In this document: positions 33,738 through 41,145 of the stretch, one piece after another
How the letters are laid out: every line of letters starts with the position of its first letter
Position numbering within the stretch: the first letter of the stretch is position 1
Assembly (NCBI GenBank): GCA_023230855.1
Contig: JALNWQ010000001.1
Location: forward strand, 124,001-188,000
Direction: 5' to 3'
DNA length: 64,000 bases
Source of the DNA: Solirubrobacteraceae bacterium
GTDB taxonomy: Bacteria; Actinomycetota; Thermoleophilia; Solirubrobacterales; Solirubrobacteraceae
Program-made: the position numbers and the translations under genes
The notes under the pieces: model-generated
The model's input: the letters and a program-made list of their open reading frames with translations, nothing else
Database searches by the model: none
Told to the model about the DNA's origin: nothing

Positions 33738-33838
33738 CCGCGACCCGACAGGGTAGAGCGTGCGGCGCCGGGGGCCGCGGGCCCCCCGGGTCCGGCCGGG
33801 CGCCGTCACCGCGACCGACCGTCCCGATGGGACGCCGC

Positions 33839-33871
33839 GGCGGGGCCCCGGACGTCGTCCGGGGCCCCGCC
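33839..33871. terminator. Strong hairpin terminator downstream of lon
   Basis: A perfect 15-base-pair stem, GGCGGGGCCCCGGAC (33839-33853) and its complement (33857-33871), with a three-base loop. It lies 26 bases after the lon stop and upstream of the wzt promoter, insulating the exporter operon from lon. Confidence 0.75.
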
Positions 33872-33896
33872 CTCCGCCCGCCGGGTGCGGCGCGCC

Positions 33897-36332
33897 CTAC
33901 GCGACCTGCGGGACCTCGGCCACCCGCTCCTCCAGCGCGATCTCCAGCACCTCGCCGAGGTGCATCGTCGGGTGGAACGTCACCGCGTCGCGGACCTCCT
34001 CGGGGACGTCGTCGATGTCGCCGCGGTTGCGCTCCGAGATGACGATGTCGGTGAGGCCCGCCGCGTGGGCGGCCAGGCTCTTCTGCTTCAGGCCGCCGAT
34101 CGGGAGCACGCGACCCTGCAGCGTCACCTCGCCGGTCATGCCGACCGTGTGCTTCACCGGGCGACCGGTGAGGAGCGACACGAGCGCCGTGACCATCGTG
34201 ATGCCCGCCGACGGGCCGTCCTTGGGGATCGCGCCCGCCGGCACGTGGACGTGGAACTCCGCGTCGACGAACTTCGCCGGGTCGATCCCCAGCCGCTCGT
34301 GGTTGGCGCGGACCCAGCTCAGCGCGATCCGGGCCGACTCCTTCATGACGTCGCCGAGCTGGCCGGTGAGCTGCAGCGTGCCCTTGCTCCCCGGCACGGG
34401 GACCCGGGTCGCCTCGACGAACAGCACGTCGCCGCCGGCGCCCGTGACCGCCAGGCCGGTCGCGACGCCCGGCACCGCCGTGCGCGCCGCGGACTCGTGG
34501 AACACCTTCTGACGGCCGAGCGCGTCGCGCACCACGTCCAGGTCGATCGTCACCGGGGCGGTCGCCCGGCCCGACGCGATCCGGGTCGCGGTCTTGCGCA
34601 GCAACGTCCCGATCTGACGGTCGAGCTGGCGGACGCCCGCCTCGCGCGTGTACTCGTCGACGACCGTGCGCAGGATGCCGTCGGCGAACCGCACCTCGTC
34701 GTCGCGCAGGCCGTTGACGTCACGCTGGCGCGGCACCAGGTGGTCGCGGGCGATCGCGGTCTTCTCCATGACGGTGTAGCCGTCGAAGGGGATGACCTCC
34801 ATCCGGTCCAGCAACGGGGCCGGGATCGTGTCGAGGCTGTTGGCGGTCGCCAGGAACAGCACCTGGGACAGGTCGAGCTCGACGTCGAGGTAGTGGTCGC
34901 GGAAGCTGTGGTTCTGCGCCGGGTCCAGCACCTCGAGCAGGGCCGCGGACGGGTCGCCCCGCCAGTCGGCGCCGATCTTGTCGACCTCGTCGAGCAGGAC
35001 GACGGGGTTCATCGTGCCCGCGTCGCGGAGCGCCCGGACCAGCCGGCCGGGGAGCGCCCCGATGTACGTGCGGCGGTGGCCGCGGATCTCGGACTCGTCA
35101 CGCACGCCGCCGAGCGCGATCCGCACGAACTCGCGTCCGGTGGCGCGGGCGACCGACTCGCCGATCGACGTCTTGCCGGTTCCGGGAGGCCCGACGAGGG
35201 TGAGGATCGTGCCGCCGGTGCGCCGGCGGCCCGTCGTGGGACGCGCGGTGGGGTCGGAGGCCGGATCGTCGTCGGACCCCGTGCCGTCGGACCCGTCGGC
35301 CACGTCGTCGGTGGTGCCCGGTCGCGCGGTCGCGCCGGGGCCCTCGTCGGCCGCGACCGGGTCGATCCCGCGGTCGCGACGGAGCTTCTTCACCGCGAGG
35401 AACTCGACGATCCGGTCCTTGACGTCGTCGAGGCCGTGGTGGTCGGCGTCCAGCACGTCGCGGGCATGGGTGGGGTCCAGGTTCTCCTCGGACCGCTCCC
35501 CCCACGGCACGGCCAGCAGCCAGTCGAGGTAGTTGCGGATCATCTGGGCCTCGCCGGAGCCCTCGCCGCCCATCCGCTCGAACCGGGCCAGCTCCTTCTC
35601 GGCCTGCTCGCGCACCGCGGCCGGCATCCCGGCGTCCTCGATCTTCGCGCGGTACTCGTCGACGACGGAGCCCTCGTCCTCGCCGAGCTCCTGGCGGATC
35701 GAGTCCATCTGCTTGCGCAGCAGGTACTCCCGCTGCTGCTTCTGGGCGCCGGACTCGACGTCGTCGCGGATCTTGCGGCGCAGCTGCAGGTCGCTCAGGC
35801 GCTCGCCGATGAGCTCGGTGGCGCGCTCCAGGCGCTCGGTGACGTCGAGCGTCGAGAGCAGCTCGATCTTCTGCTCGGTCGTCAGCTCGGGGTCGTAGCC
35901 CAGGGCGTCGGCCAGGGCGCCCGGGTCCTTGATCGCCCGGAGGATCGTGGCGACCGACCCGTCGTCGCCCCGCAGCTGGAGGATCTCCTCGATCGTCGCC
36001 CGCAGGGTGCGGGTGAGCTCACGCGTGCGCCCGTCGACGGGCACGTCGTCGGGACGCTCCTCGACGACGACGCGCAGGTCGCCGCCGGCGTCGGTCTGCG
36101 CGGCGCCGGCGACGCCGCGCGCCTCGCCCTCGAACACCGCGCCGTGGGCGCCGCCGGGCAGCCGCACGCGGCGCTTGACCCGCGCGATCGTGCCGACCGA
36201 CGCGAACTCCCCGTCGGTCCGCGGGACGAGGAGCACGCGCTCCTCCTCACCGGGATCGACCGGGAGCGTGACGTCCATCGTGGGGAAGACGACGACGTCG
36301 TCCAGGGGGATGAGCAGGAGCGTCCGGGTCAT
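33897..36332 (-). CDS. lon: ATP-dependent protease Lon
   Basis: An 811-residue Lon protease degrading misfolded and regulatory proteins in the cytoplasm. The N-terminal LON substrate domain starts TRTLLLIPLDDVVVFP. Walker A GPPGTGKTS is near residue 380, and DEVDKIGADWRGDP follows the AAA core. The serine of PKDGPSAG lies near residue 708 and the catalytic lysine in GGLKQK near 751. An unusual acidic, Thr/Gly/Asp-rich insertion of about 55 residues precedes Walker A (35218-35382). The ATG at 36332 is preferred to one at 36398 because it lies directly before the conserved strand and has GGCGAGGA upstream. A consensus-like promoter is at 36400-36429. Confidence 0.95.
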   Translation of the reverse strand: MTRTLLLIPLDDVVVFPTMDVTLPVDPGEEERVLLVPRTDGEFASVGTIARVKRRVRLPGGAHGAVFEGEARGVAGAAQTDAGGDLRVVVEERPDDVPVDGRTRELTRTLRATIEEILQLRGDDGSVATILRAIKDPGALADALGYDPELTTEQKIELLSTLDVTERLERATELIGERLSDLQLRRKIRDDVESGAQKQQREYLLRKQMDSIRQELGEDEGSVVDEYRAKIEDAGMPAAVREQAEKELARFERMGGEGSGEAQMIRNYLDWLLAVPWGERSEENLDPTHARDVLDADHHGLDDVKDRIVEFLAVKKLRRDRGIDPVAADEGPGATARPGTTDDVADGSDGTGSDDDPASDPTARPTTGRRRTGGTILTLVGPPGTGKTSIGESVARATGREFVRIALGGVRDESEIRGHRRTYIGALPGRLVRALRDAGTMNPVVLLDEVDKIGADWRGDPSAALLEVLDPAQNHSFRDHYLDVELDLSQVLFLATANSLDTIPAPLLDRMEVIPFDGYTVMEKTAIARDHLVPRQRDVNGLRDDEVRFADGILRTVVDEYTREAGVRQLDRQIGTLLRKTATRIASGRATAPVTIDLDVVRDALGRQKVFHESAARTAVPGVATGLAVTGAGGDVLFVEATRVPVPGSKGTLQLTGQLGDVMKESARIALSWVRANHERLGIDPAKFVDAEFHVHVPAGAIPKDGPSAGITMVTALVSLLTGRPVKHTVGMTGEVTLQGRVLPIGGLKQKSLAAHAAGLTDIVISERNRGDIDDVPEEVRDAVTFHPTMHLGEVLEIALEERVAEVPQVA

Positions 36333-36399
36333 GTCCTCGCCAATCGGTCTCGTGGGGCGTCGCGCAGCACATCGGCAGTGCTCGCGATGCAATGACATG

Positions 36400-36429
36400 A
36401 GTGTAGCGGACTTAGATCGTGTGATTCAA
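36400..36429 (-). promoter_or_regulatory. lon promoter
   Basis: On the minus strand TTGAAT (36429-36424) and TACACT (36405-36400) are separated by 18 bases, a good housekeeping-sigma match inside the most AT-rich stretch of the neighbourhood. The predicted start near 36393 gives a leader of about 60 bases. I see no clear heat-shock inverted repeat. Confidence 0.5.
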
Positions 36430-36531
36430 GGGTTGGAGATCGTGGGGGCTGGTGGTGGTCGCGAGGCATCGTCGAAGCCGTTCGGACGACCGCGGTCCGC
36501 CCCCGATCGGCCGATCCGCGACGATCCTGCG

Positions 36532-37455
36532 ATGACCGCGGGCCGGCGCCTCACCTGGGACCGCGACGTCGCGACCGCCCTGGCCGAGACGGCGCGGCGG
36601 GCCGTCGACCTGGGATCCGCCCCGGCGCGCCTGCTGCGACTGGGGACGAACGCGAGCTTTCGCATCGGCGACGTCGTCGTGCGGATCGCGCCGCAGGGGC
36701 GCCCGGTGGACGCCGCGGCGCGCGAGATCGAGACGGCCCGGATGCTCGAGGAGCACGGGGTGCGCGCGGTCCGGCCCGCGGCGGACGTCCCGTTCGTCGT
36801 CGGCCGCGCGGCCGCCGGATCCGGCGGCGCCCGGCACGTCGTGACGCTCTGGCGGTGGGTCGACCACGACCCGCGCGCGATCGTCGACGGATTCGGCTTC
36901 GGCGCGCTCCTCCGGGCGTTCCACCGCGCCACCGACGCGGACGACCGGCCCCTCCCGCCGTGGCCGCAGTGGGACCTCATCGGCGGCCGGATCGCCGGGC
37001 TGCGGACGAACCCCGCGTTCAGGCCCGGCGAGGTCGACCTCCTGGACCGGGCGCTCGACGACCTGCGCCGCCGGCTGGCCGACGACCCGGCCCCGCACCG
37101 GCCGATCCACGGGGACGCGCACCCGGGCAACGTCATCGTCGGTCCCGACGGCCCGGTCCTGCTCGACTTCGACCTCGTCGGACGCGGCCCGCGCCCGTGG
37201 GACCTCGCCCCGGCGGCCCTGCACGTGCGGCGCTACGGGGGCGATCCGGCGTGGTTCGCCGCCGCGCGCGCGGGCTACGGCGAGCCCGCGCTCCCGCACG
37301 AGGCGGACTACGTCGACCTGCGCGAGCTCGCGTCGGCGGTCTGGCGGCTCGCGGCCGAGGGCGCCCCCGACCCCACGACGCGCGCGCCCGAGGTCGACGC
37401 CCGCCTGGCCGCGCTCGCCGGCGAGCGCGACCCGCCGACGTGGCGGGCGAGCTGA
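36532..37455 (+). CDS. Aminoglycoside phosphotransferase-family kinase
   Basis: A 307-residue protein of the APH/choline-kinase superfamily. The N-lobe has LLRLGTNASFRIGDVVVRIAP with the ATP-binding lysine position replaced or shifted. The C-lobe has the catalytic Brenner motif HGDAHPGNVIV and the metal-binding DFDLVGRGPRPWDLA. Such kinases phosphorylate small hydroxyl compounds, and most chromosomal members are not resistance genes; a resistance role should not be assumed. The ATG at 36532 is chosen; an ATG at 36397 would add 45 residues that run over the lon promoter. It is divergent from lon. Confidence 0.75.
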   Translation: MTAGRRLTWDRDVATALAETARRAVDLGSAPARLLRLGTNASFRIGDVVVRIAPQGRPVDAAAREIETARMLEEHGVRAVRPAADVPFVVGRAAAGSGGARHVVTLWRWVDHDPRAIVDGFGFGALLRAFHRATDADDRPLPPWPQWDLIGGRIAGLRTNPAFRPGEVDLLDRALDDLRRRLADDPAPHRPIHGDAHPGNVIVGPDGPVLLDFDLVGRGPRPWDLAPAALHVRRYGGDPAWFAAARAGYGEPALPHEADYVDLRELASAVWRLAAEGAPDPTTRAPEVDARLAALAGERDPPTWRAS

Positions 37456-37535
37456 CGCGGGCCGGTCGCCGCGCCACGACCTGCGCGATGCCCGGCGATC
37501 ACGCACGCGATGCCCACCGCCCCGGGCCCGGGTGG

Positions 37536-37541
37536 CAGGAT
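37536..37541 (+). promoter_or_regulatory. -10-like hexamer for the acyl-CoA ligase
   Basis: CAGGAT ends six bases before the ATG at 37548, the same geometry as at other likely leaderless genes in the window. Confidence 0.35.
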
Positions 37542-37547
37542 GCGTCC

Positions 37548-39059
37548 ATGGGCAGCGCCACGACGAACGCCAACCTCGCCAGCCTCCTCGCGGAGACCGC
37601 GGCCGAGCACCCCGACAACATCGCGATCCGCCTGGACGCGCTGGCCTTGCCGTACGCGGCGATCGAGGCCGGGAGCCGGCGCGTGGCCGGGCTGTTGCGC
37701 TCGCTGGGCGTCGGGGCCGGAGACCGCGTCGCGATCCTCCTGCCCAACGTGCCGCACTTCCCGCTCGCGTACTACGGCGCGCTGCGGCTCGGGGCGGTGG
37801 TCGTGCCGATGAACCCGCTGCTGTCGCGGCGCGAGGTGCAGTACTACCTGGAGGACTCGGGCGCGAAGGTCCTGCTTGCGTGGCACGGGTTCCGCGAGGC
37901 GGCCGAGGGCGGGGCGCAGGCCGCCGGGGTGACCTACGTCGACGTCGAGCCGGACGCCATCGCCAAGCGCGTGGCCGAGGCGGAGCCGATCGACGAGGTC
38001 GTCCATCGCGACGGCGACGACACCGCGGTCCTGCTCTACACGTCCGGCACCACCGGGCAGCCCAAGGGGGCCGAGCTCACGCACGACAACATCGGCAGCA
38101 ACGTCCGCGCCGCGATCGGCCTGTACGACCCGAAGGCCGGCGACGTGCTCTTCGGCGGGCTGCCGTTCTTCCACTCCTTCGGCCAGACCTGCGCGCTCAA
38201 CACGGCGGTGGCGGTCGGTGCGACGGTGACCCTGCTGCCGCGGTTCGACGCCGGTCAGGCCCTGGAGATCATCGCGCGCGACCGGGTCAACGTCCTGCTC
38301 GGCGTGCCGACGATGTACGTCGGACTCGTCAACCACCCGGATGCGGCGAAGACCGACGTGTCGTCGTTGCGGATCGCGGTGTCGGGCGGGGCGTCGCTCC
38401 CGGCCGAGGTGCTGAGCGCGTTCGAGCGGACGTTCGGGTCGAAGATCCTCGAGGGGTACGGCCTGTCGGAGACGTCGCCGGTGGCGTCGTTCAACCAGCT
38501 CGACGTCGGCACCAAGGCGGGGTCGATCGGCACGCCGATCGAGGGCGTCGAGATGCGGGTCGTGGCCGACGACGGCACGGTGCAGCCCGACGGCGAGCTC
38601 GGCGAGATCCAGATCAAGGGCCCCAACGTCATGAAGGGCTACTGGAACCGGCCGGACGCGACGGCCGAGGCGATCGACGCCGACGGCTGGTTCAAGAGCG
38701 GTGACATCGGTCGGCGCGACGAGGACGGCTTCTACTTCATCGTCGACCGCAAGAAGGACCTCATCATCCGCGGGGGCTACAACGTGTACCCGCGCGAGGT
38801 CGAGGAGGTCCTCTACGAGCACCCGGCCGTCCAGGAGGTCGCGGTCGTCGGCATCCCCCACGACGTCCACGGCGAGGAGGTCGGCGCGGCCGTCGCGCTC
38901 AAGGCGGGCAAGGACGCCACTCCCGACGAGCTGCAGGCGTTCGTCAAGGAGCAGGTCGCCGCCTACAAGTACCCCCGCCGGGTGTGGATCGTCGACGAGC
39001 TGCCCAAGGGCCCGACCGGCAAGATCCTCAAGCGCGAGATCACCGCGCCGGACGCCTGA
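37548..39059 (+). CDS. Long-chain fatty acid / acyl-CoA ligase (AMP-forming)
   Basis: A 503-residue ANL-superfamily enzyme that activates a carboxylic acid with ATP and joins it to CoA. Motif A3 is LLYTSGTTGQPKGAEL, A5 is EGYGLSETSPVASFN, A7/A8 are GWFKSGDIGRRDEDGFYFIVDRKKD, and the C-terminal catalytic lysine lies in LPKGPTGKILKREI. The size and motif pattern match FadD-like ligases with full N- and C-terminal domains. The chain length preferred is not predictable. It is monocistronic by appearance, and contrasts with the deleted ligase pseudogene at 45206. Confidence 0.92.
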   Translation: MGSATTNANLASLLAETAAEHPDNIAIRLDALALPYAAIEAGSRRVAGLLRSLGVGAGDRVAILLPNVPHFPLAYYGALRLGAVVVPMNPLLSRREVQYYLEDSGAKVLLAWHGFREAAEGGAQAAGVTYVDVEPDAIAKRVAEAEPIDEVVHRDGDDTAVLLYTSGTTGQPKGAELTHDNIGSNVRAAIGLYDPKAGDVLFGGLPFFHSFGQTCALNTAVAVGATVTLLPRFDAGQALEIIARDRVNVLLGVPTMYVGLVNHPDAAKTDVSSLRIAVSGGASLPAEVLSAFERTFGSKILEGYGLSETSPVASFNQLDVGTKAGSIGTPIEGVEMRVVADDGTVQPDGELGEIQIKGPNVMKGYWNRPDATAEAIDADGWFKSGDIGRRDEDGFYFIVDRKKDLIIRGGYNVYPREVEEVLYEHPAVQEVAVVGIPHDVHGEEVGAAVALKAGKDATPDELQAFVKEQVAAYKYPRRVWIVDELPKGPTGKILKREITAPDA

Positions 39060-39432
39060 GCGCGACGGTCCCGCCGCCCGCCGCCCGCCGCCCGCCGACC
39101 CGGCCGGGCCCGGGCCGGCAGGGTCGGGCGGGGGTCGGCCTGCCCGGGCGCCGGGCGCGGGTGGGCATCGCGCAGGGTGGCGGTCCGGCGGCGGGACGCG
39201 GTGTTCGGTACCCAGACACGATGTACGGCGCGAGCTGATCGCGCCGGTCCGCCTCGGTCGTGGGGCTCTGGATCTCCTGTTCCATCGGGCGTTCGTCCGA
39301 TGGTCACGGCATCCACCCGGCCGGTTGGTAGGGTCGCTCACGCCAGGCCAGACACCGTGTCGGGGTGTGCTCCCCGTGGGGTGGTGGGTTGGCGGACCGG
39401 CGGTCGTCGACCGCGCGACCGAGAGGAGACCC
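39060..39432. other. 373-bp intergenic region with repeated palindromic sites
   Basis: No gene is supported here. The first 70 bases hold a tandem GCCGCCC-type run. Two related sites occur: CCAGACACGATGTACGG (39212-39228) and CCAGACACCGTGTCGGG (39348-39364). The second contains GACAC and GTGTC around one central base. They precede the gene at 39433 and could be operator sites for it. A clear ribosome-binding site, GAGAGGAGAC, ends at 39430. Confidence 0.4.
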
Positions 39433-40329
39433 GTGACCACGAACGCCCCCGTCAGCGAGATCTGGGGACCGCTGAGCCTGCCCGCCCGCACCGACGACCC
39501 CGGGGTCGACGCGCCGTGGCGGGACAACATCTTCATCTGCCTGTGGGACCCGGCGCGGTCGGTGTCGGCGATCCTCCACACCTCCGCGTCGCCGAACGCC
39601 CGCGGCCGGCGCACCCGGTTCAGCGCCCGGCTGCGCAACACGACGGTCGAGGTCATCGAGGAGCCGGACTTCGGCTCCTGGTCGACCCCGTCGATCACCG
39701 TCGACGGCGGCGACGCCTTCACGGTCTCCTCGCCGGACCTGTCGGCGGAGATCACCACCGAGCCGCTCTTCGCCCTGGGCGACTTCACCGGCGACCAGGC
39801 GCCCGAGGCGTTCTCCGTCGACCCGTCGGCCCCGATCGCCCACTACCAGCGGGCGGCGCGGGTCACCGGCCGGATCGTCGTGGAGGGCGAGGAGGTGCAG
39901 GTCGACGGGTACGGATTCCGCGACCGCACGTGGGGGTTCCGCGACGAGTCGGCGAACATGGCCGAGTACTACGGCCACATGTGGGTGTTCCCCGACTTCG
40001 CGATCAACGCGATGCGGATCCTCGGCACCGACGGGCGCGACATGACCCTGGGGTTCCACCTCGACGCCGACGCGGCCACCGCCACGCGCGAGGTGACGAT
40101 CGTGCGCGACGCGGCGGGCCTCCTCGCGTCGTCGCGGATCGAGCTCGTCGACGGCCGCGTCTTCGACGTCGAGGCCACGCGGCGCCACTCGACCTTCTGG
40201 TGCCCGATGGGGTGGACCCGCTCCGGCCCGGTCCTCTCCGCCTACGACGAGATCAACGACCTGCGCACCGCCGAAGGGGTCGTGGGCCACGGCCTGACCG
40301 AGCAGGGGATGGTGCGCCGGATCCCGTAG
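39433..40329 (+). CDS. DUF7064/AttH-like protein of unknown function
   Basis: A 298-residue protein, probably cytoplasmic, without signal peptide. It reads as a beta-rich two-part fold. Its most striking motif is QVDGYGFRDRTWGFRDESANMAEYYGHMWVFPD, containing the G-x-RD-x-(S/T)WG pattern of the DUF7064/AttH/CrtC-like family, whose members often lie near fatty-acid or steroid catabolism genes. The GTG at 39433 follows the ribosome-binding site GAGAGGAGAC with a two-base gap. The neighbouring acyl-CoA ligase supports a lipid-related role. This family placement is from recall of motifs and is moderate in certainty. Confidence 0.6.
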   Translation: MTTNAPVSEIWGPLSLPARTDDPGVDAPWRDNIFICLWDPARSVSAILHTSASPNARGRRTRFSARLRNTTVEVIEEPDFGSWSTPSITVDGGDAFTVSSPDLSAEITTEPLFALGDFTGDQAPEAFSVDPSAPIAHYQRAARVTGRIVVEGEEVQVDGYGFRDRTWGFRDESANMAEYYGHMWVFPDFAINAMRILGTDGRDMTLGFHLDADAATATREVTIVRDAAGLLASSRIELVDGRVFDVEATRRHSTFWCPMGWTRSGPVLSAYDEINDLRTAEGVVGHGLTEQGMVRRIP

Positions 40330-40342
40330 GGCCCCGGGGCCG

Positions 40343-41137
40343 TCAGCCGCCGAGCCGGTCGGGCGGCAGCAGCTCCGCCGGGTGCGCGCCGCCCGCGACC
40401 GCGCGGCGCAGCCGCTCCACCGGCAACGGCGCCGTCCCGCCGAGCAGCAGGACGTTGCCGGCGTGGCGGCCACGCGCGACCTCGCGGCCGCCGAACCCGA
40501 CGACCGCGCCGAGCGTGCGTCGCAGCCGCTCGGCGTGGTCGACGGTCACCGACCACGGGGGCTGGTCGACGACGTTGAGCAGGTACCGGCCGTCCCGTCG
40601 CAGCGCCCGCCGGACCTGCGCGGCGTAGGCGTCGTCCGACAACCGCTCCGGGATCTCCGTGCCGACGAACGCGTCGCCGACGACGAGGTCGAACGACGCC
40701 GCGTCCAGGCGTGGCACGACGTCGGCCGCGTCGCCACGCAGCACCCGCAGCCGTGGGCCGCGGCGCAGGCGCAGGTGCTGCTCGGCGAGGCGCACGACCG
40801 CGGCGGACCGCTCGATCACCGTCTGGGTGGCGTGCGGGCGGGTGGCCGCGACCATCCGCGGCAGGCTGAACGCGCCGCCGCCGACGTGGAGCACCGACGC
40901 CTCGGCCCCGCGGGGCAGCAGCACCTCGAGCGCCGCGCCGATCCGGGCGACGTAGTCGACCTCCAGCCGGGTCGGGTCGTCCAGGTCGACGTGGCCGTGG
41001 GTCAGGCCGTCGATGAGCAGCGTCCGGCCGCCGCGCCGGACCGGGTCGGGCACGAGCTCGAGCGTCCCCACCCCGCACTCCACGAGCACCGGGGCGGGAC
41101 GCCCGCCCCGGCCGCGTCGGTCGTTGCGACGCGCCAC
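40343..41137 (-). CDS. Spermidine-synthase-like methyltransferase-fold protein
   Basis: A 264-residue protein of the SpeE-like group. LIDGLTHGHVDLDDPTRLEVDYVARIGAAL precedes the nucleotide-type motif SVLHVGGGAFSLPRMV, followed by ERSAAVVRLAEQHLRL and the VLRGDAADVVPRLDAASFDLVVGDAFVG loop in which spermidine synthases have their active-site Asp. VRRALRRDGRYLLNVVD corresponds to the post-catalytic strand. Many actinobacterial members are not proven polyamine synthases. The GTG at 41137 is one of several candidates. It ends 13 bases from the convergent 39433 gene and follows the MMPL gene by 8 bases, so it is probably cotranscribed with the exporter. Confidence 0.75.
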   Translation of the reverse strand: MARRNDRRGRGGRPAPVLVECGVGTLELVPDPVRRGGRTLLIDGLTHGHVDLDDPTRLEVDYVARIGAALEVLLPRGAEASVLHVGGGAFSLPRMVAATRPHATQTVIERSAAVVRLAEQHLRLRRGPRLRVLRGDAADVVPRLDAASFDLVVGDAFVGTEIPERLSDDAYAAQVRRALRRDGRYLLNVVDQPPWSVTVDHAERLRRTLGAVVGFGGREVARGRHAGNVLLLGGTAPLPVERLRRAVAGGAHPAELLPPDRLGG

Positions 41138-41145
41138 CGTCGCGC

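Noticed and set aside
33738..33838. A possible short gene before wzt (residues read MTAPGRTRGARG)
   Set aside because: This is the upstream in-frame extension of wzt with Arg/Gly-rich residues, and a better ATG lies at 33737.
32439..36395. A 1318-residue plus-strand open frame opposite wzt and lon
   Set aside because: It is a low-complexity shadow; Lon and Wzt motifs are on the minus strand.
36397..36531. An N-terminal extension of the phosphotransferase from the ATG at 36397
   Set aside because: It would overlap the probable lon promoter, has lower GC3 and lacks family residues; the ATG at 36532 is better.
36532..37455. Antibiotic-resistance aminoglycoside phosphotransferase
   Set aside because: Only the general kinase motifs are visible. 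Most chromosomal members have other substrates, so no resistance claim is made.
39060..39110. CRISPR-like short tandem GCCGCCC repeats
   Set aside because: The units are 4-7 bases with no spacers; this is simple GC-rich repetition.
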